Positions 52,532 through 61,915 of a stretch of DNA of 64,000 bases are shown here, piece after piece (the stretch's first letter is position 1; every line of letters starts with the position of its first letter). Origin of the DNA: Geothrix terrae (lineage in GTDB: Bacteria > Acidobacteriota > Holophagae > Holophagales > Holophagaceae); the NCBI RefSeq assembly GCF_022808775.1, contig NZ_JAKZLA010000001.1, positions 310,001-374,000 of the forward strand. The letters are read 5' to 3'. The notes under the pieces were generated by a model. That model worked only from the letters and a program-made list of their open reading frames with translations, ran no database searches and was not told where the DNA came from. Made by a program: the position numbers and the translations under genes.

Positions 52532-54517
52532 ATGCCGTTTCCGCTTCTGACAGCCCTGCTCTGGGGGACGGTGCCGGTCCCGGGACCGTTGCCGTCCGCC
52601 CAGCCCCTGGGAGTGCCCCAGGCGGTGGTCGCCCCCGCCCGGGCGCCCGAATCCGATGCGACGCGAATCGCGCGGTTGCGCGCCCTGGTCGAGGCCGCCG
52701 AGAAGGCTCTGGAGGCGGACGATGAGGACACGGCCGGAACCCGCTCGGATGAGGCCGATGTCCTCACGGCCGATTGGCCTCCCGAGCTGCTCCGCAGGCC
52801 GGAGGTGCAGGAGCTGATCCAGCGCCTGAAGGAAGTGCAGGACCAGTTGGCCGCCGAAGAGCCCGAGGCCCCGGGAGAGGCGGAACCCGGGCTCAAGGCC
52901 GCTGAGGAGGTGATCTCCATCAGCGGTGAGGAGCTCAAGAGCGAGCTGGAGAAGGTGCGTGCGGCCGAGCAGGGGGCGACCTACGACTTCCCCATCGACC
53001 TGAATGACAAGGTGCTCACCTGGGTGAGCGTCTTCACCACCACCAAGCGCGGCTTCATGGAGAACGCCCTGGGCCGTGCATCGGTGTACATGCCCATGAT
53101 CCGGCAGATCTTCGCCGAGGAGGGTGTCCCCTCGGACCTGGCCTACCTCGCGGTCATCGAATCGGGCTTCCGCAACGAGGCCAAGAGTCGGGCCAAGGCC
53201 GTGGGCATGTGGCAGTTCATCCGCTCCACCGGGCGGATCTACGGACTGACCGCCAATGCCTGGGTCGAAGAACGGCGCGATCCGGTCAAGTCCGCACGGG
53301 CCGCGGCCCGCTACCTGAAGCGCCTCTACGAGATCTCCGGGGACTGGTACCTGGCGGCCTCCGGCTACAACGCGGGCCCTCTGACGCTGGAGCGCGCCAT
53401 CCAGAATGTGGGCACGCGCAACTTCTGGGATCTGGCCCGCTCCCGCTGGCTGCGCACCGAGACCAAGAACTACGTGCCGGAGCTCTGCGCGGCGATCCTG
53501 GTGGGACGCAATCCGGTCCGGTACGGCCTGGCCATCGCCCCTCTCGCGCCCTACGTCTACGAGACCGTCACGGTCCCCACCCAGACCAGCCTCGCGGTGC
53601 TGGCCCGGTGCGCAGGGACGGACGCGTCGACGCTGAAGGCCCTGAATCCCGAACTTCTGCGGGGCTCCACGCCCCCGGGCAGCTACACCCTCCGCGTGCC
53701 TCCCGGCAAGGCTCTGGAGTGTATGCGGCAGCTCGCCCGCATGCCGGCCGGCCGGCGGCTGAACTTCCAGCACTACACGGTCCGGCGGGGCGACACCCTC
53801 GTGAAGGTCGCGAAACGGTTCAAGCTGACGCCCGATGACCTGCTCGATGCCAATGACATCACCGCCCGGCAGTTCAAGCCTGGAAAGCGCCTGCTGATTC
53901 CTCCCGCGCCCAGCTTGCTTCTGGACGCGCGGGATCTCGCGCCCAGGATCGAGCGCGTGAAGCTGCTGGGCGACCGGCCCCTGGATCCTCTCCCGGCCGT
54001 TCCCGTGGTGTCCGCTCCTCCTGCGGAAGGCGCCCCGGCCCCGGCGGTCGAAGCGGGCAGCGGCGCCGCCCCGGCGGTCGCTCAAGTTCCCGCCCAGTCT
54101 GAGGCTCCTGCTCCGGCATCCGCGGGCGCGCCTAGTTCTGCGGCCAACGCCGATCGGACCGACGCCACCTCCTCTGAACCCGCATCCACCGGCGCCACCT
54201 ACCGGGCCAAACCCGGAGACACCCTCGCCAAGATCGCCCGGGCCCGGAAGATCCCACTGGGCGAGCTCATGCGGCTCAACCCGGAGGCTGTGAAGGCTCT
54301 GCACCCCGGAGATAGCGTGCTGCTGCCTGGTTCCAAGGGGCCCGGCGCCTCTGCAAGGACGGAGGCCGCGCCCCGCATCCACGTCGTCCGTCGCGGCGAG
54401 ACCCTCGCCGCCATCGGCCGGAAGTACGGTCTGGATCCCATGGATCTCAAGGCCTGGAACCGGATGAAGGGTGACCGCGTCAAGACGGGCCAGAAGCTCC
54501 GCCTGACACCCCGATGA
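52532..54517 (+). CDS. Lytic transglycosylase with LysM domains (MltD-like)
   Basis: The 661-residue protein has a hydrophobic N-terminus and an acidic helical region (about 40-150). The SLT domain follows (about 180-310) with catalytic Glu in YLAVIESGFRNEAKS and the tract AVGMWQFIRSTGRIYGL. Three LysM domains come next: YTVRRGDTLVKVAKRFKLT (about 410), YRAKPGDTLAKIARARKIP (about 555) and HVVRRGETLAAIGRKYGLD (about 620). Ala/Pro-rich linkers separate them. It cleaves peptidoglycan and binds it by LysM. It begins 4 bases after gcvH but is functionally unrelated. Confidence 0.93.
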   Translation: MPFPLLTALLWGTVPVPGPLPSAQPLGVPQAVVAPARAPESDATRIARLRALVEAAEKALEADDEDTAGTRSDEADVLTADWPPELLRRPEVQELIQRLKEVQDQLAAEEPEAPGEAEPGLKAAEEVISISGEELKSELEKVRAAEQGATYDFPIDLNDKVLTWVSVFTTTKRGFMENALGRASVYMPMIRQIFAEEGVPSDLAYLAVIESGFRNEAKSRAKAVGMWQFIRSTGRIYGLTANAWVEERRDPVKSARAAARYLKRLYEISGDWYLAASGYNAGPLTLERAIQNVGTRNFWDLARSRWLRTETKNYVPELCAAILVGRNPVRYGLAIAPLAPYVYETVTVPTQTSLAVLARCAGTDASTLKALNPELLRGSTPPGSYTLRVPPGKALECMRQLARMPAGRRLNFQHYTVRRGDTLVKVAKRFKLTPDDLLDANDITARQFKPGKRLLIPPAPSLLLDARDLAPRIERVKLLGDRPLDPLPAVPVVSAPPAEGAPAPAVEAGSGAAPAVAQVPAQSEAPAPASAGAPSSAANADRTDATSSEPASTGATYRAKPGDTLAKIARARKIPLGELMRLNPEAVKALHPGDSVLLPGSKGPGASARTEAAPRIHVVRRGETLAAIGRKYGLDPMDLKAWNRMKGDRVKTGQKLRLTPR

Positions 54518-54524
54518 TCTGTGC

Positions 54525-54553
54525 TTGCGGAAGCCGCAAAGGAGTGTGATACT
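54525..54553 (+). promoter_or_regulatory. Possible promoter of tRNA-Ala
   Basis: TTGCGG (54525-54530) and GATACT (54548-54553) are 17 bases apart, placing the start near 54560, 8 bases before the tRNA. TTGCGG also forms an inverted repeat with CCGCAA, so it may double as the end signal of the upstream gene. Confidence 0.4.
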
Positions 54554-54567
54554 GGGTCTTCCCCATT

Positions 54568-54643
<76 letters not shown>

Positions 54644-54647
54644 AACA

Positions 54648-54671
54648 GAAGGCCACCGCAAGGTGGCCTTC
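54648..54671 (+). terminator. Terminator-like hairpin after tRNA-Ala
   Basis: GAAGGCCACC (54648-54657) pairs with GGTGGCCTTC (54662-54671) around GCAA, ten perfect pairs, followed by TTGCTGT. It is the best terminator candidate in this part of the window. Confidence 0.7.
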
Positions 54672-54673
54672 TT

Positions 54674-54754
54674 GCTGTCAGCCTTCAGCTATCAGCTGTC
54701 AGCCACCCTCGCACCGATAGCTGATAGCTGATAGCTGATAGCCGAAAGCTGAAA
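54674..54754. repeat. Heptamer repeat copy 3, both orientations
   Basis: The left half (54674-54704) has AGCTATC-type units in the orientation of copies 1 and 2. The right half (54716-54754) has the reverse complement, GATAGCT four times in near-perfect tandem, then GAAAGCT. The two halves can fold into one cruciform around an 11-base spacer. The right half ends 4 bases before the ABC-F start and takes the place of a ribosome-binding site. Confidence 0.85.
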
Positions 54755-54758
54755 CCCC

Positions 54759-56744
54759 ATGCTCGCTTCCCTCAACCATGTCGATCTCCGCTTCGGCCCC
54801 CAGGAGGTGCTGAAGGACGTCACCTGGGCCATCCAGGAGGGCGAGTGCTGGGGCGTCATCGGCCGCAACGGCGCGGGCAAGAGCACCGTCTTCAAGCTCC
54901 TGCTGGGCCAGCTGGAAGCCGACAGCGGCACGGTGGTGAAGCCCACGAAGGAGCGCGGCATCCGCATGGGCCACTACGCCCAGGACCTGGTGCCCGAGAC
55001 AAAGGGCAGCGTGCTGGAGGAGGCGCTGGCGGCCTTTGGCGACGTGGAGAAGCTTCAGCACGAGATGCGCGAGCTGGAGCATCGCATGGGTGAGACGGGC
55101 TCCGACCTCGATGAGGTGATGGCCCGCTACCAGAAGGTGACGGAAGCCTTCGAGCATCTCGACGGCTTCACGATCCGCGCCCGCGCCGAGAGCATCCTCC
55201 AGGCGCTGGGATTCAGCGCCGCCGACTTCGAGCGCCCGGTGGAGACGCTGTCCGGCGGCCAGAAGAGCCGCGTGATGCTCGCCAAGGCCATCCTCCAAGG
55301 CCAGGACCTGCTGCTGCTGGACGAGCCCACCAACCACCTGGACCTGCCCAGCCTGCGCTGGCTCGAGTCGTTCATCCAGGACACGGACGCCACCGTGGCG
55401 GTCATCAGCCACGACCGCTACTTCCTGGACAAGATCGCCACCGAGATCCTGGAGCTGGAGCTGGGCCGCTCCCGGGCCTACGACGGCAACTACTCCGAGT
55501 TCATGGAGAAGAAGGAGCAGGAGCTGGAGCTGCTGGAGCGCCACTACGAGCAGCAGCAGGCCTACATCAAGAACCAGGAAGAGTACATCCGCCGCAACAT
55601 CGCGGGCCAGAACACCAAGCAGGCCCGGGGTCGCCGGACCCATCTCGCCAAGCTGGACCGCATCCAGAAACCCCTGCGGGACCGCCGCAAGGTGAAGTTC
55701 AGCTTCCCCGAGACCCAGCGCAGCGGCGATGTGGCCCTGGTGCTGGAGAATGCCAGCGTGGGTTGGGGCGGGAAGGCCCTCTACGCGCCGCTGGAACAGC
55801 TCCAGATCAAGCGTGGCCAGAAGATGGGCATCGTGGGCCTCAATGGCACCGGCAAGTCCACGCTGCTGAAGGCCATCTCCGAGGAGATCCCCTTCATCAC
55901 GGGCCGGGCCCGCCTGGGCAGCCAGGTGAAGCTGGGCTACTTCGACCAGCACCACAAGAACCTGGACCCGCGCAACACCGTGTTCCAGCAGATCCACGCC
56001 GTGAACCCCCAGGCCCTGAAGCAGGACGTGCTCGGCTTCCTGGCCAAGTTCCAGTTCCGCGGCGACGACGTGGACAAGCCTGTGACGGCCCTCTCCGGCG
56101 GCGAGCGCGCCCGGCTCAGCATCGCCACCCTCATCCGCCACGGCGTGAACCTGCTGCTGCTGGACGAGCCCACCAACCACATGGACATCCCCAGCATGGA
56201 AGCCATGGAGGACACCATCCTCAGCTTCACCGGCGCGGCCATCGTGGTCACCCACGACCGCTACCTGCTGGGCCGTGTGGCCGATTCGCTGCTGCGCATC
56301 CACGAGGGCCGGGCCGAATTCCGCGAGGGCGGCTACGAGGACCACCAGGCCTGGGTGGACCTGGACCTGAGCGCCGAGGAGGGGAGCGGAAGTACCGACC
56401 CCGAGCCCCCCAAGAAGTCTGCCTCGCCGCAGGCGAAGCCAAGCCCGGCGGCGAAGCCGCAGGGCCCTGCCAAGCCCCAGCTTCCATCTCCCAAACCCAT
56501 CGACAAAGACAAGCAGCGGGCGATCAAGCGCTTCGAGAAGCACGTGGCCGAGGCCGAGGCCAAGGTGGCGGAGCTGGAAGCGAAGCTGGCGGGCCTCCAG
56601 AAGGAGATGGCCGCCATGGACCCCGCCGACTGGCAGGCCTTCAGCGCCAGGCTGGACACCCAGAAGACGCTGGAAGCGGATCTGGCCTATGCCATGAGCG
56701 ACTGGGAAGCGGCCCAGGGCGCCCTGGAGGAAGCCCAGCGCTAA
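54759..56744 (+). CDS. ABC-F family ribosome-associated ATPase
   Basis: The 661-residue protein has two ABC cassettes: Walker A GRNGAGKST (about 35) and GLNGTGKST (about 360). The signatures are LSGGQKSRV and LSGGERARL, and LLLDEPTNHLD occurs in the first copy (LLLDEPTNHMD in the second). A charged linker between them carries the P-site tRNA-interacting region. There is no TM part, as in translation factors of the Uup/YheS type. A Pro/Lys/Ala-rich stretch (about 540-580) leads to a C-terminal coiled coil. No SD is visible before the ATG, where a heptamer repeat lies instead. Confidence 0.94.
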   Translation: MLASLNHVDLRFGPQEVLKDVTWAIQEGECWGVIGRNGAGKSTVFKLLLGQLEADSGTVVKPTKERGIRMGHYAQDLVPETKGSVLEEALAAFGDVEKLQHEMRELEHRMGETGSDLDEVMARYQKVTEAFEHLDGFTIRARAESILQALGFSAADFERPVETLSGGQKSRVMLAKAILQGQDLLLLDEPTNHLDLPSLRWLESFIQDTDATVAVISHDRYFLDKIATEILELELGRSRAYDGNYSEFMEKKEQELELLERHYEQQQAYIKNQEEYIRRNIAGQNTKQARGRRTHLAKLDRIQKPLRDRRKVKFSFPETQRSGDVALVLENASVGWGGKALYAPLEQLQIKRGQKMGIVGLNGTGKSTLLKAISEEIPFITGRARLGSQVKLGYFDQHHKNLDPRNTVFQQIHAVNPQALKQDVLGFLAKFQFRGDDVDKPVTALSGGERARLSIATLIRHGVNLLLLDEPTNHMDIPSMEAMEDTILSFTGAAIVVTHDRYLLGRVADSLLRIHEGRAEFREGGYEDHQAWVDLDLSAEEGSGSTDPEPPKKSASPQAKPSPAAKPQGPAKPQLPSPKPIDKDKQRAIKRFEKHVAEAEAKVAELEAKLAGLQKEMAAMDPADWQAFSARLDTQKTLEADLAYAMSDWEAAQGALEEAQR

Positions 56745-56792
56745 GAGCCGAGCTCGGAGCCTGCTAGGATCCTGGAAACCCCCGAGGCTTCC

Positions 56793-57602
56793 ATGACTTC
56801 CTTCCGAGGCGCCCACGTCCTCATCACCGGTGCGGCCAGCGGCCTGGGCCGGCTCATGGCCCTGGAGGCCGCTGCCCGTGGCGCCCGCGTGAGCCTGCTA
56901 GACCGGGACGCGAAGGGCCTGGATGCGCTCTGCGAGGCGATCTTGGCCAAGGGCGGGGAGGCCAGGGGCTTCGCGGTCGACCTCTCCGACCGGGCCGCCG
57001 TCCAGGCCACCTGCGCGGAGATCCGGCAGCAGCGCGGCGGCGTCGACATCCTCATCAACAACGCGGGCATCGTGTCCGGGAAGACGCTCCTGGAATGCAG
57101 CGACGAAGGCATCGAGCGCACCTTCCAGGTCAACGTTCTGGCGAACTTCTGGACCGTGCGGGCCTTCCTGCCGGACATGCTGGCGGCGAGGAAGGGGCAC
57201 ATCGTCACGGTGGCCTCCGCCGCGGGCCTGGCGGGGACCTCGCGCCTGGTGGACTACTCCGCCTCGAAGTTCGCCGCCGTGGGCTTCGACGAGTCCCTGC
57301 GCATGGAGCTGAAGCGGCTGGGCAGTCCTGTGCGCACGACGGTGGTCTGCCCCTTCTTCATCGATACGGGCATGTTCGAAGGCGTGAAGACCCGCTTCGC
57401 GTGGCTGCTGCCCATCCTCAAGCCGGACTACGTGGTGCGCCGCATCGTGGGCGCCATTGAAGGGAACCGCTCGCGCCTGATCATGCCCCGCTTCGTGATG
57501 ACCGTGCCGGTCATCCGCGTGCTCCCGCCCTTCCTCTTCGACGCCGTGCTCGGCTTCTTCGGCGTGAACCGCAGCATGGACGAGTTCGTGGGACGGCATT
57601 AG
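56793..57602 (+). CDS. Short-chain dehydrogenase/reductase
   Basis: The 269-residue SDR has the cofactor motif ITGAASGLGRL (about 11-21), acidic DRD after beta-2 (NAD preference), NNAG (about 90) and the active-site pattern SAAG...YSASKFAAVGF. The extended C-terminus with a basic, hydrophobic end is like the 17-beta-HSD11/RDH10 group that works on lipids or retinoids. The natural substrate is unknown. It is 48 bases after the ABC-F stop and converges on the ClC gene. Confidence 0.9.
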   Translation: MTSFRGAHVLITGAASGLGRLMALEAAARGARVSLLDRDAKGLDALCEAILAKGGEARGFAVDLSDRAAVQATCAEIRQQRGGVDILINNAGIVSGKTLLECSDEGIERTFQVNVLANFWTVRAFLPDMLAARKGHIVTVASAAGLAGTSRLVDYSASKFAAVGFDESLRMELKRLGSPVRTTVVCPFFIDTGMFEGVKTRFAWLLPILKPDYVVRRIVGAIEGNRSRLIMPRFVMTVPVIRVLPPFLFDAVLGFFGVNRSMDEFVGRH

Positions 57603-57638
57603 CGGAACGGGCGCCGTGGCTCTGGACGGTGGGCACCT

Positions 57639-58907
57639 TCAGTCCCATTCCCGGGCCACCAGATAGGCCACGGCGGTGGCCACCAGGGCCGGCACCACCA
57701 GGGCGGCCTGGGCCGTGGTCTCCGCCAGGAACACGACCGGAACCAGCATCGTCTCGTTGAAGGCCCCCGCGAAGGCCGTGGCTCCGAGCATCGTGAGCAG
57801 CCCCGGATAGCCCGGCAGGAACCAGGCATCGAAGGCGGAGCCGAGACAGGCGCCCATGGCCACGGCCGGCAGCCAGGTGCCCCCGATGCCGCCGGACCCG
57901 AGCGTCAGGGCGGTGGCCAGGATCTTCACGGCCAGGAAGATGAGGGCCATGCGCAGGTCGGGCGGGGTCGCCAGGAGGTGGTTCACGAGCTCCACGCCCC
58001 CGCCGCGCGCCACGGGGATGCCGGGCAGCAGGAGGTGTCCCGGCAGCATGAGCACCACCAGTCCCACACCGCCCGCCAGGCCGCGCAGGGGAAGGGGGAT
58101 CCAGGCGAGCCGCCTGCGGAAGGTGGCCTGGGCCGCGCTGAAGAAGCTGGAGCCCAGGCCGCAGGCCAGACCGAGCGGAAGGGCCATCCAGATCTCGCGC
58201 CAGGCCAGGGTGTAGGGCCGGGTGAGGGTGAGCAGGGGCTGGTGCCCCATCATCGCGGCGAAGACCAGGTAGCCGGAGGCGGCGGCCACCAGGGTGGGCA
58301 CCAGGTTGAGTGAGCGCAGGGTGCCGTCGTGCTCGGCCGCGAACAGGGCCGCGCTCAGCGGCGCACGGAAGACCGAGGCCAGGGCTCCCGCCGCGCCACA
58401 GGCCACCATGGTGTGCGCGTCCATCAGGAGTCTGCGGAAGAACTGGAGCCGGCGGGAGAGGGACCGGACCAGCCGGTGGCACTGGAGTCCGACGGCGGCG
58501 CCGAACCACTTTCCAGGTCCCTCCAGGCCCGCGCTTCCCCCGAGGAAGATGGTGGCGAAGCAGGCCAGCACCTTGATGAACGACTCCCGGAAAGGGAAGG
58601 CCCGGTAGGGGTCCTTATGGGAGATCTCGATGTCCTCGGCCAGGGTCACGTCGCCGACGCCGCCCAGGGCCAGGATCGTGGTGGCGAGGGGCAGGCCGAT
58701 CAAGGGAAGGAGGAGGACGAGGTGGTTCCGGGTCATGCTCTCCCGGAACCACTCGAAGAGGGCGAGGTAGGCGGCCACGGCCAGGCCCATCATCCACCCG
58801 GTGAAGGCGCCCAGGGGGAGCATGAGGAAGATGATGCGGCGGCCGTGCGCCAGGACCCTGAGGTTCCTGCGCTTGGCCCGCGACTGGAGGAGGTGGCTGA
58901 GTTGCAT
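57639..58907 (-). CDS. ClC family chloride channel/transporter-like protein
   Basis: The 422-residue membrane protein has about ten helices. GGSAGLEGPGKWFGAAVGL (about 96-114) corresponds to the ClC glutamate-gate motif (usual form GxEGP). SGGIGGTWLPAVAMGACLGSAF near 340 is the second ion-binding half. The serine motif GSGIP is not visible at the expected N-terminal position, where LGGVGDVTLAEDIEI lies. It should therefore be a divergent member, perhaps not chloride-selective. No CBS or TrkA-C domain follows. It is downstream of nothing on its strand within 54 bases. Confidence 0.85.
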   Translation of the reverse strand: MQLSHLLQSRAKRRNLRVLAHGRRIIFLMLPLGAFTGWMMGLAVAAYLALFEWFRESMTRNHLVLLLPLIGLPLATTILALGGVGDVTLAEDIEISHKDPYRAFPFRESFIKVLACFATIFLGGSAGLEGPGKWFGAAVGLQCHRLVRSLSRRLQFFRRLLMDAHTMVACGAAGALASVFRAPLSAALFAAEHDGTLRSLNLVPTLVAAASGYLVFAAMMGHQPLLTLTRPYTLAWREIWMALPLGLACGLGSSFFSAAQATFRRRLAWIPLPLRGLAGGVGLVVLMLPGHLLLPGIPVARGGGVELVNHLLATPPDLRMALIFLAVKILATALTLGSGGIGGTWLPAVAMGACLGSAFDAWFLPGYPGLLTMLGATAFAGAFNETMLVPVVFLAETTAQAALVVPALVATAVAYLVAREWD

Positions 58908-58961
58908 GGAATGTCTCTAAGGGCCCTCGGGCCTCACGGAAAGAATGGTGCCCGAGTCAGT

Positions 58962-60362
58962 TCAGAAGTGCTTTAGCGTCAAGTCGATCATACGCCGCAC
59001 GAAACCGGTGTAGGGCGGGTACATGAGCTGGACGGCCGAGAAGCGCGTGGGCTGGCGCAGGATGCCCCGGGCATTGGAGAAGGCCTCGAAGCCGTGGCGG
59101 CCGTGGGCCTTGCCGAAGCCCGAGGTGTTCACGCCACCCGTGGGCAGGCCGGTGTGGGCGAAGTGCAGCACCGTGTCGTTGATGCAACCGCCCCCGGCCG
59201 TGGTGCGGGCCAGGAGGGCCCCGGCGGATCGGCCGCTGCCGCTGAACACGTAGAGGGCCAGGGGCTTGGGCCGGGCGTTCACGAAGGCCACGGCCTCGTC
59301 CATGTCCTCCACCCGCAGCACGGGCAGCAGGGGGCCGAAGATCTCCTCCTGCATGATGGGCGCGGTGGGGGCGACGTCGGTGAGCACTGTCGGACCGATG
59401 TAGCGCGTGGCGGCGTCCGTCTCGCCGCCGAAGGCGACCTGGGCTGCGGACCCGCTCAGAAGGGCCTGGATCCTCGTGAAATGCCGGTCGTTGATGATCC
59501 GGGCCAGGTCCGGGCTGGCCCTGCGGGCTTCAGGCGAGGCGCCGTAGAAGGCCTCGAAGGCGCCCTTCAGCTCATTCACGAAGGCGTCATGCACGCGGGT
59601 GTGGACCAGCACGTAGTCCGGCGCCACACAGGTCTGGCCCGCATTGAGCCCCTTGCCCCAGGCGACCTTGCGAGCGGCTTCGCGCAGGTTGGCGTCCGCG
59701 TCCACCAGCACGGGGGACTTGCCGCCCAGCTCCAGCGTCACGGAGGCCAAGTGCTCGGCGGCGGCCTTCATGACCGATCTCCCCACGGCAGGACTACCCG
59801 TGAAGAAGATGTGGTCGAAGGGCAGGGCCAGCAGGGCCTGGGCTGCGTCGGCCTCGCCCTCCACCAGGGCCACTTCCTCCTCCGGGAAGAGACCGGTCAG
59901 CAGCTTCCGGAGGAAGGCATTGGTGCGGGGGGTGAATTCCGAGGGCTTGAGCACGGCGCAGTTGCCCGCGGCGAGGGCGGATACCAGGGGGCCGAGCGTC
60001 AGGTAGATGGGGTAGTTCCAGGGGCTGATGATGAGGATCACGCCCCGGGGCTCATGGATGACGGTGCCTACGCTGCCGAGGAGGCCGATGGGGGTGGGCA
60101 CCCGGCGTGGCTTCATCCAGCGCGGCAGATGGCGCAGGGCGTCCCGGATCTCAGAGATGACGGGGTAGAGCTCCGTGAGGTCCACCTCCTCCGGCGCCTT
60201 CCGAAAGTCCGCCGCCAGGGCCGCCTGGGCCTCAGCCCGGTGGGCCATGAGGGCATCCAGCAAGGCCCGGAGCTTTGCCCGGCGCTGGTCGGCGGACGTG
60301 GCCGCCACCCGCCAGCGGGCAGCTCGCTGGCGGGCGAAGAGGGCTTCCACCTCAGAGGTCAC
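58962..60362 (-). CDS. Aldehyde dehydrogenase (class 3 / coniferyl-aldehyde-type)
   Basis: The 466-residue enzyme has the NAD-binding PWNYPIYLTLGPLVSALAAGNCAVLKPSE block (about 112-140), TGSPAVGRSVMKAA, catalytic Glu in TLELGGKSPVLVD (about 210) and catalytic Cys in NAGQTCVAPDYVLV (about 245). The C-terminal hydrophobic end (PYTGFVRRMIDLTLKHF) resembles membrane-associated fatty or aryl aldehyde dehydrogenases. It oxidises an aldehyde to the acid with NAD(P). It lies 74 bases upstream of the tryptophanase stop in the same orientation. Confidence 0.93.
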   Translation of the reverse strand: MTSEVEALFARQRAARWRVAATSADQRRAKLRALLDALMAHRAEAQAALAADFRKAPEEVDLTELYPVISEIRDALRHLPRWMKPRRVPTPIGLLGSVGTVIHEPRGVILIISPWNYPIYLTLGPLVSALAAGNCAVLKPSEFTPRTNAFLRKLLTGLFPEEEVALVEGEADAAQALLALPFDHIFFTGSPAVGRSVMKAAAEHLASVTLELGGKSPVLVDADANLREAARKVAWGKGLNAGQTCVAPDYVLVHTRVHDAFVNELKGAFEAFYGASPEARRASPDLARIINDRHFTRIQALLSGSAAQVAFGGETDAATRYIGPTVLTDVAPTAPIMQEEIFGPLLPVLRVEDMDEAVAFVNARPKPLALYVFSGSGRSAGALLARTTAGGGCINDTVLHFAHTGLPTGGVNTSGFGKAHGRHGFEAFSNARGILRQPTRFSAVQLMYPPYTGFVRRMIDLTLKHF

Positions 60363-60436
60363 GGGCGCTCCAGAATGGATGAGTTACGCCCATGCTATCG
60401 AAGAATCGCCGCGACCGCGCGGGAGACTCCTGGATC

Positions 60437-61807
60437 CTACGCCCAGGCCATCTCGGCCGTGAAGTGCCGCAGGTACTTGCTCTGCTTGACGATCTTCACG
60501 CCGCGGATCTCCTTGGCCTTGGCCTTCACCTCGGCGATGACCTCGGCGGCGAAGTCGAAGTGGCTCTGGGTGTACATGCGGCGGGGGAAGGCCAGGCGCA
60601 CCAGCTCCATGCTGTGGTAGGTCTCGGTGTCGTCGTCCAGGTGCTTGCCGAACATGACGGAGCCGATCTCCACGCCGCGGATGCCGCCTTCCAGGTAGAG
60701 GGCGTTGCAGAGGGCCCAGGCCGGGTACTGCGCCACCGGCATGTCCGGCAGCACGGTCTTGGCGTCGAGGTAGACCGCGTGGCCACCGGTGGGTTTCACG
60801 AAGCCCACGCCCGCGGCCTCCAGTTTCTCGCCCAGGTATTCGGCCGTGCGCAGCCGGTAGCGCAGGTAGGACTCCTCCATGCCTTCCTCCAGGCCCACGG
60901 CCAGGGCTTCCAGATCGCGACCGGCCAAGCCGCCATAGGTGGGGAAGCCCTCGGTGAGGATCAGCATGTTGCGGACGGGATCCAGCCACTCGTCGCTGCG
61001 GAGCATGATGAACCCGCCGATGTTCACCATGCCGTCCTTCTTGGCGCTCATGGTGCAGCCGTCGGCGTAGCTGAACATCTCCTGGCAGATGGCCTTGATG
61101 GGGGTGTCCTGGTAGCCGTCTTCGCGCAGCTTGATGAACATGGCGTTCTCGGCGAAGCGGCAGACATCCATGATGAGGGGCTTGCCGTACTTCTTCAGGA
61201 GCTGGGCGTAGGCCCGGAGGTTCGCCATGGACACCGGCTGGCCGCCGCCGGTGTTGTTGGTCACCGTGATCATGCCGAAGGGAATGCGGTGGCCGTCCTT
61301 CTTCAGCGTCTCCTCCACGCGCTCCAGGTCGATGTTGCCCTTGAAGGGGTGGATGCGGCTCGGCTGGAGGCCCTCGGGGATCACCAGATCCACCGCCTCG
61401 ACGCCGTTGTACTCGAGGTTGGCCCGGGTGGTGTCGAAGTGGCAGTTGTTGGGCACCAGATCGCCCTTCTTGCACACGGCCGTGAAGAGCACCTTTTCGG
61501 CGGCGCGCCCCTGGTGGGTGGGGACGAAGTGGGCCATGCCCGTGATGTCCTGGAGCACGGCCTCGAGCCGGAAGAAGCTGCGGGCCCCGGCGTAGCTCTC
61601 GTCGCCCACCATGATGGCGCCCCACTGGGCGGAGCTCATGGCGCCCGTGCCGGAGTCCGTCAGCCAGTCCAGCAGCACGTCTTCGGCCCGCAGCTTGAAC
61701 ACGTTCAGCTTGGCGGCCTCCAGGAGCTCCAGCCGCTCCTGGGGGGTCGTCATGCGGATGGGCTCCACGGACTTGATGCGGAAGGGTTCGATCAGGGTGC
61801 GGGGCAT
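60437..61807 (-). CDS. tnaA: Tryptophanase (tryptophan indole-lyase)
   Basis: The 456-residue PLP enzyme shares LTDSGTGAMSSAQW, VPTHQGRAAEK, MSAKKDGM (Schiff-base Lys257) and GGFPTYGGLAGRDLEAL-type blocks with tryptophanase and tyrosine phenol-lyase. Two specificity positions favour tryptophanase. Position 381, Arg in tyrosine phenol-lyase, is Ile (GVEIGS). An Asp stands in FDTTR, where tyrosine phenol-lyase has Thr. It would split Trp into indole, pyruvate and ammonia. No tnaC leader or tnaB permease is visible in the adjoining 108 bases. ATG 61807 aligns with the family start; an upstream in-frame ATG at 61858 would add 17 residues. Confidence 0.9.
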   Translation of the reverse strand: MPRTLIEPFRIKSVEPIRMTTPQERLELLEAAKLNVFKLRAEDVLLDWLTDSGTGAMSSAQWGAIMVGDESYAGARSFFRLEAVLQDITGMAHFVPTHQGRAAEKVLFTAVCKKGDLVPNNCHFDTTRANLEYNGVEAVDLVIPEGLQPSRIHPFKGNIDLERVEETLKKDGHRIPFGMITVTNNTGGGQPVSMANLRAYAQLLKKYGKPLIMDVCRFAENAMFIKLREDGYQDTPIKAICQEMFSYADGCTMSAKKDGMVNIGGFIMLRSDEWLDPVRNMLILTEGFPTYGGLAGRDLEALAVGLEEGMEESYLRYRLRTAEYLGEKLEAAGVGFVKPTGGHAVYLDAKTVLPDMPVAQYPAWALCNALYLEGGIRGVEIGSVMFGKHLDDDTETYHSMELVRLAFPRRMYTQSHFDFAAEVIAEVKAKAKEIRGVKIVKQSKYLRHFTAEMAWA

Positions 61808-61915
61808 GGCGGCTCCAGGCGGAACCACCAGGGTACTGGAGGGGCCGGGAATCGGCATCACAAGGGGGTGGCGGGCGCGCCCCCGTCAGGCGATCCTAAG
61901 TGGCTCGGAGCGCGC

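Noticed and set aside
60437..61807. Tyrosine phenol-lyase as the function, which could supply phenol metabolism
   Set aside because: Arg381 and the specific Thr are absent, so tryptophanase is the better call.
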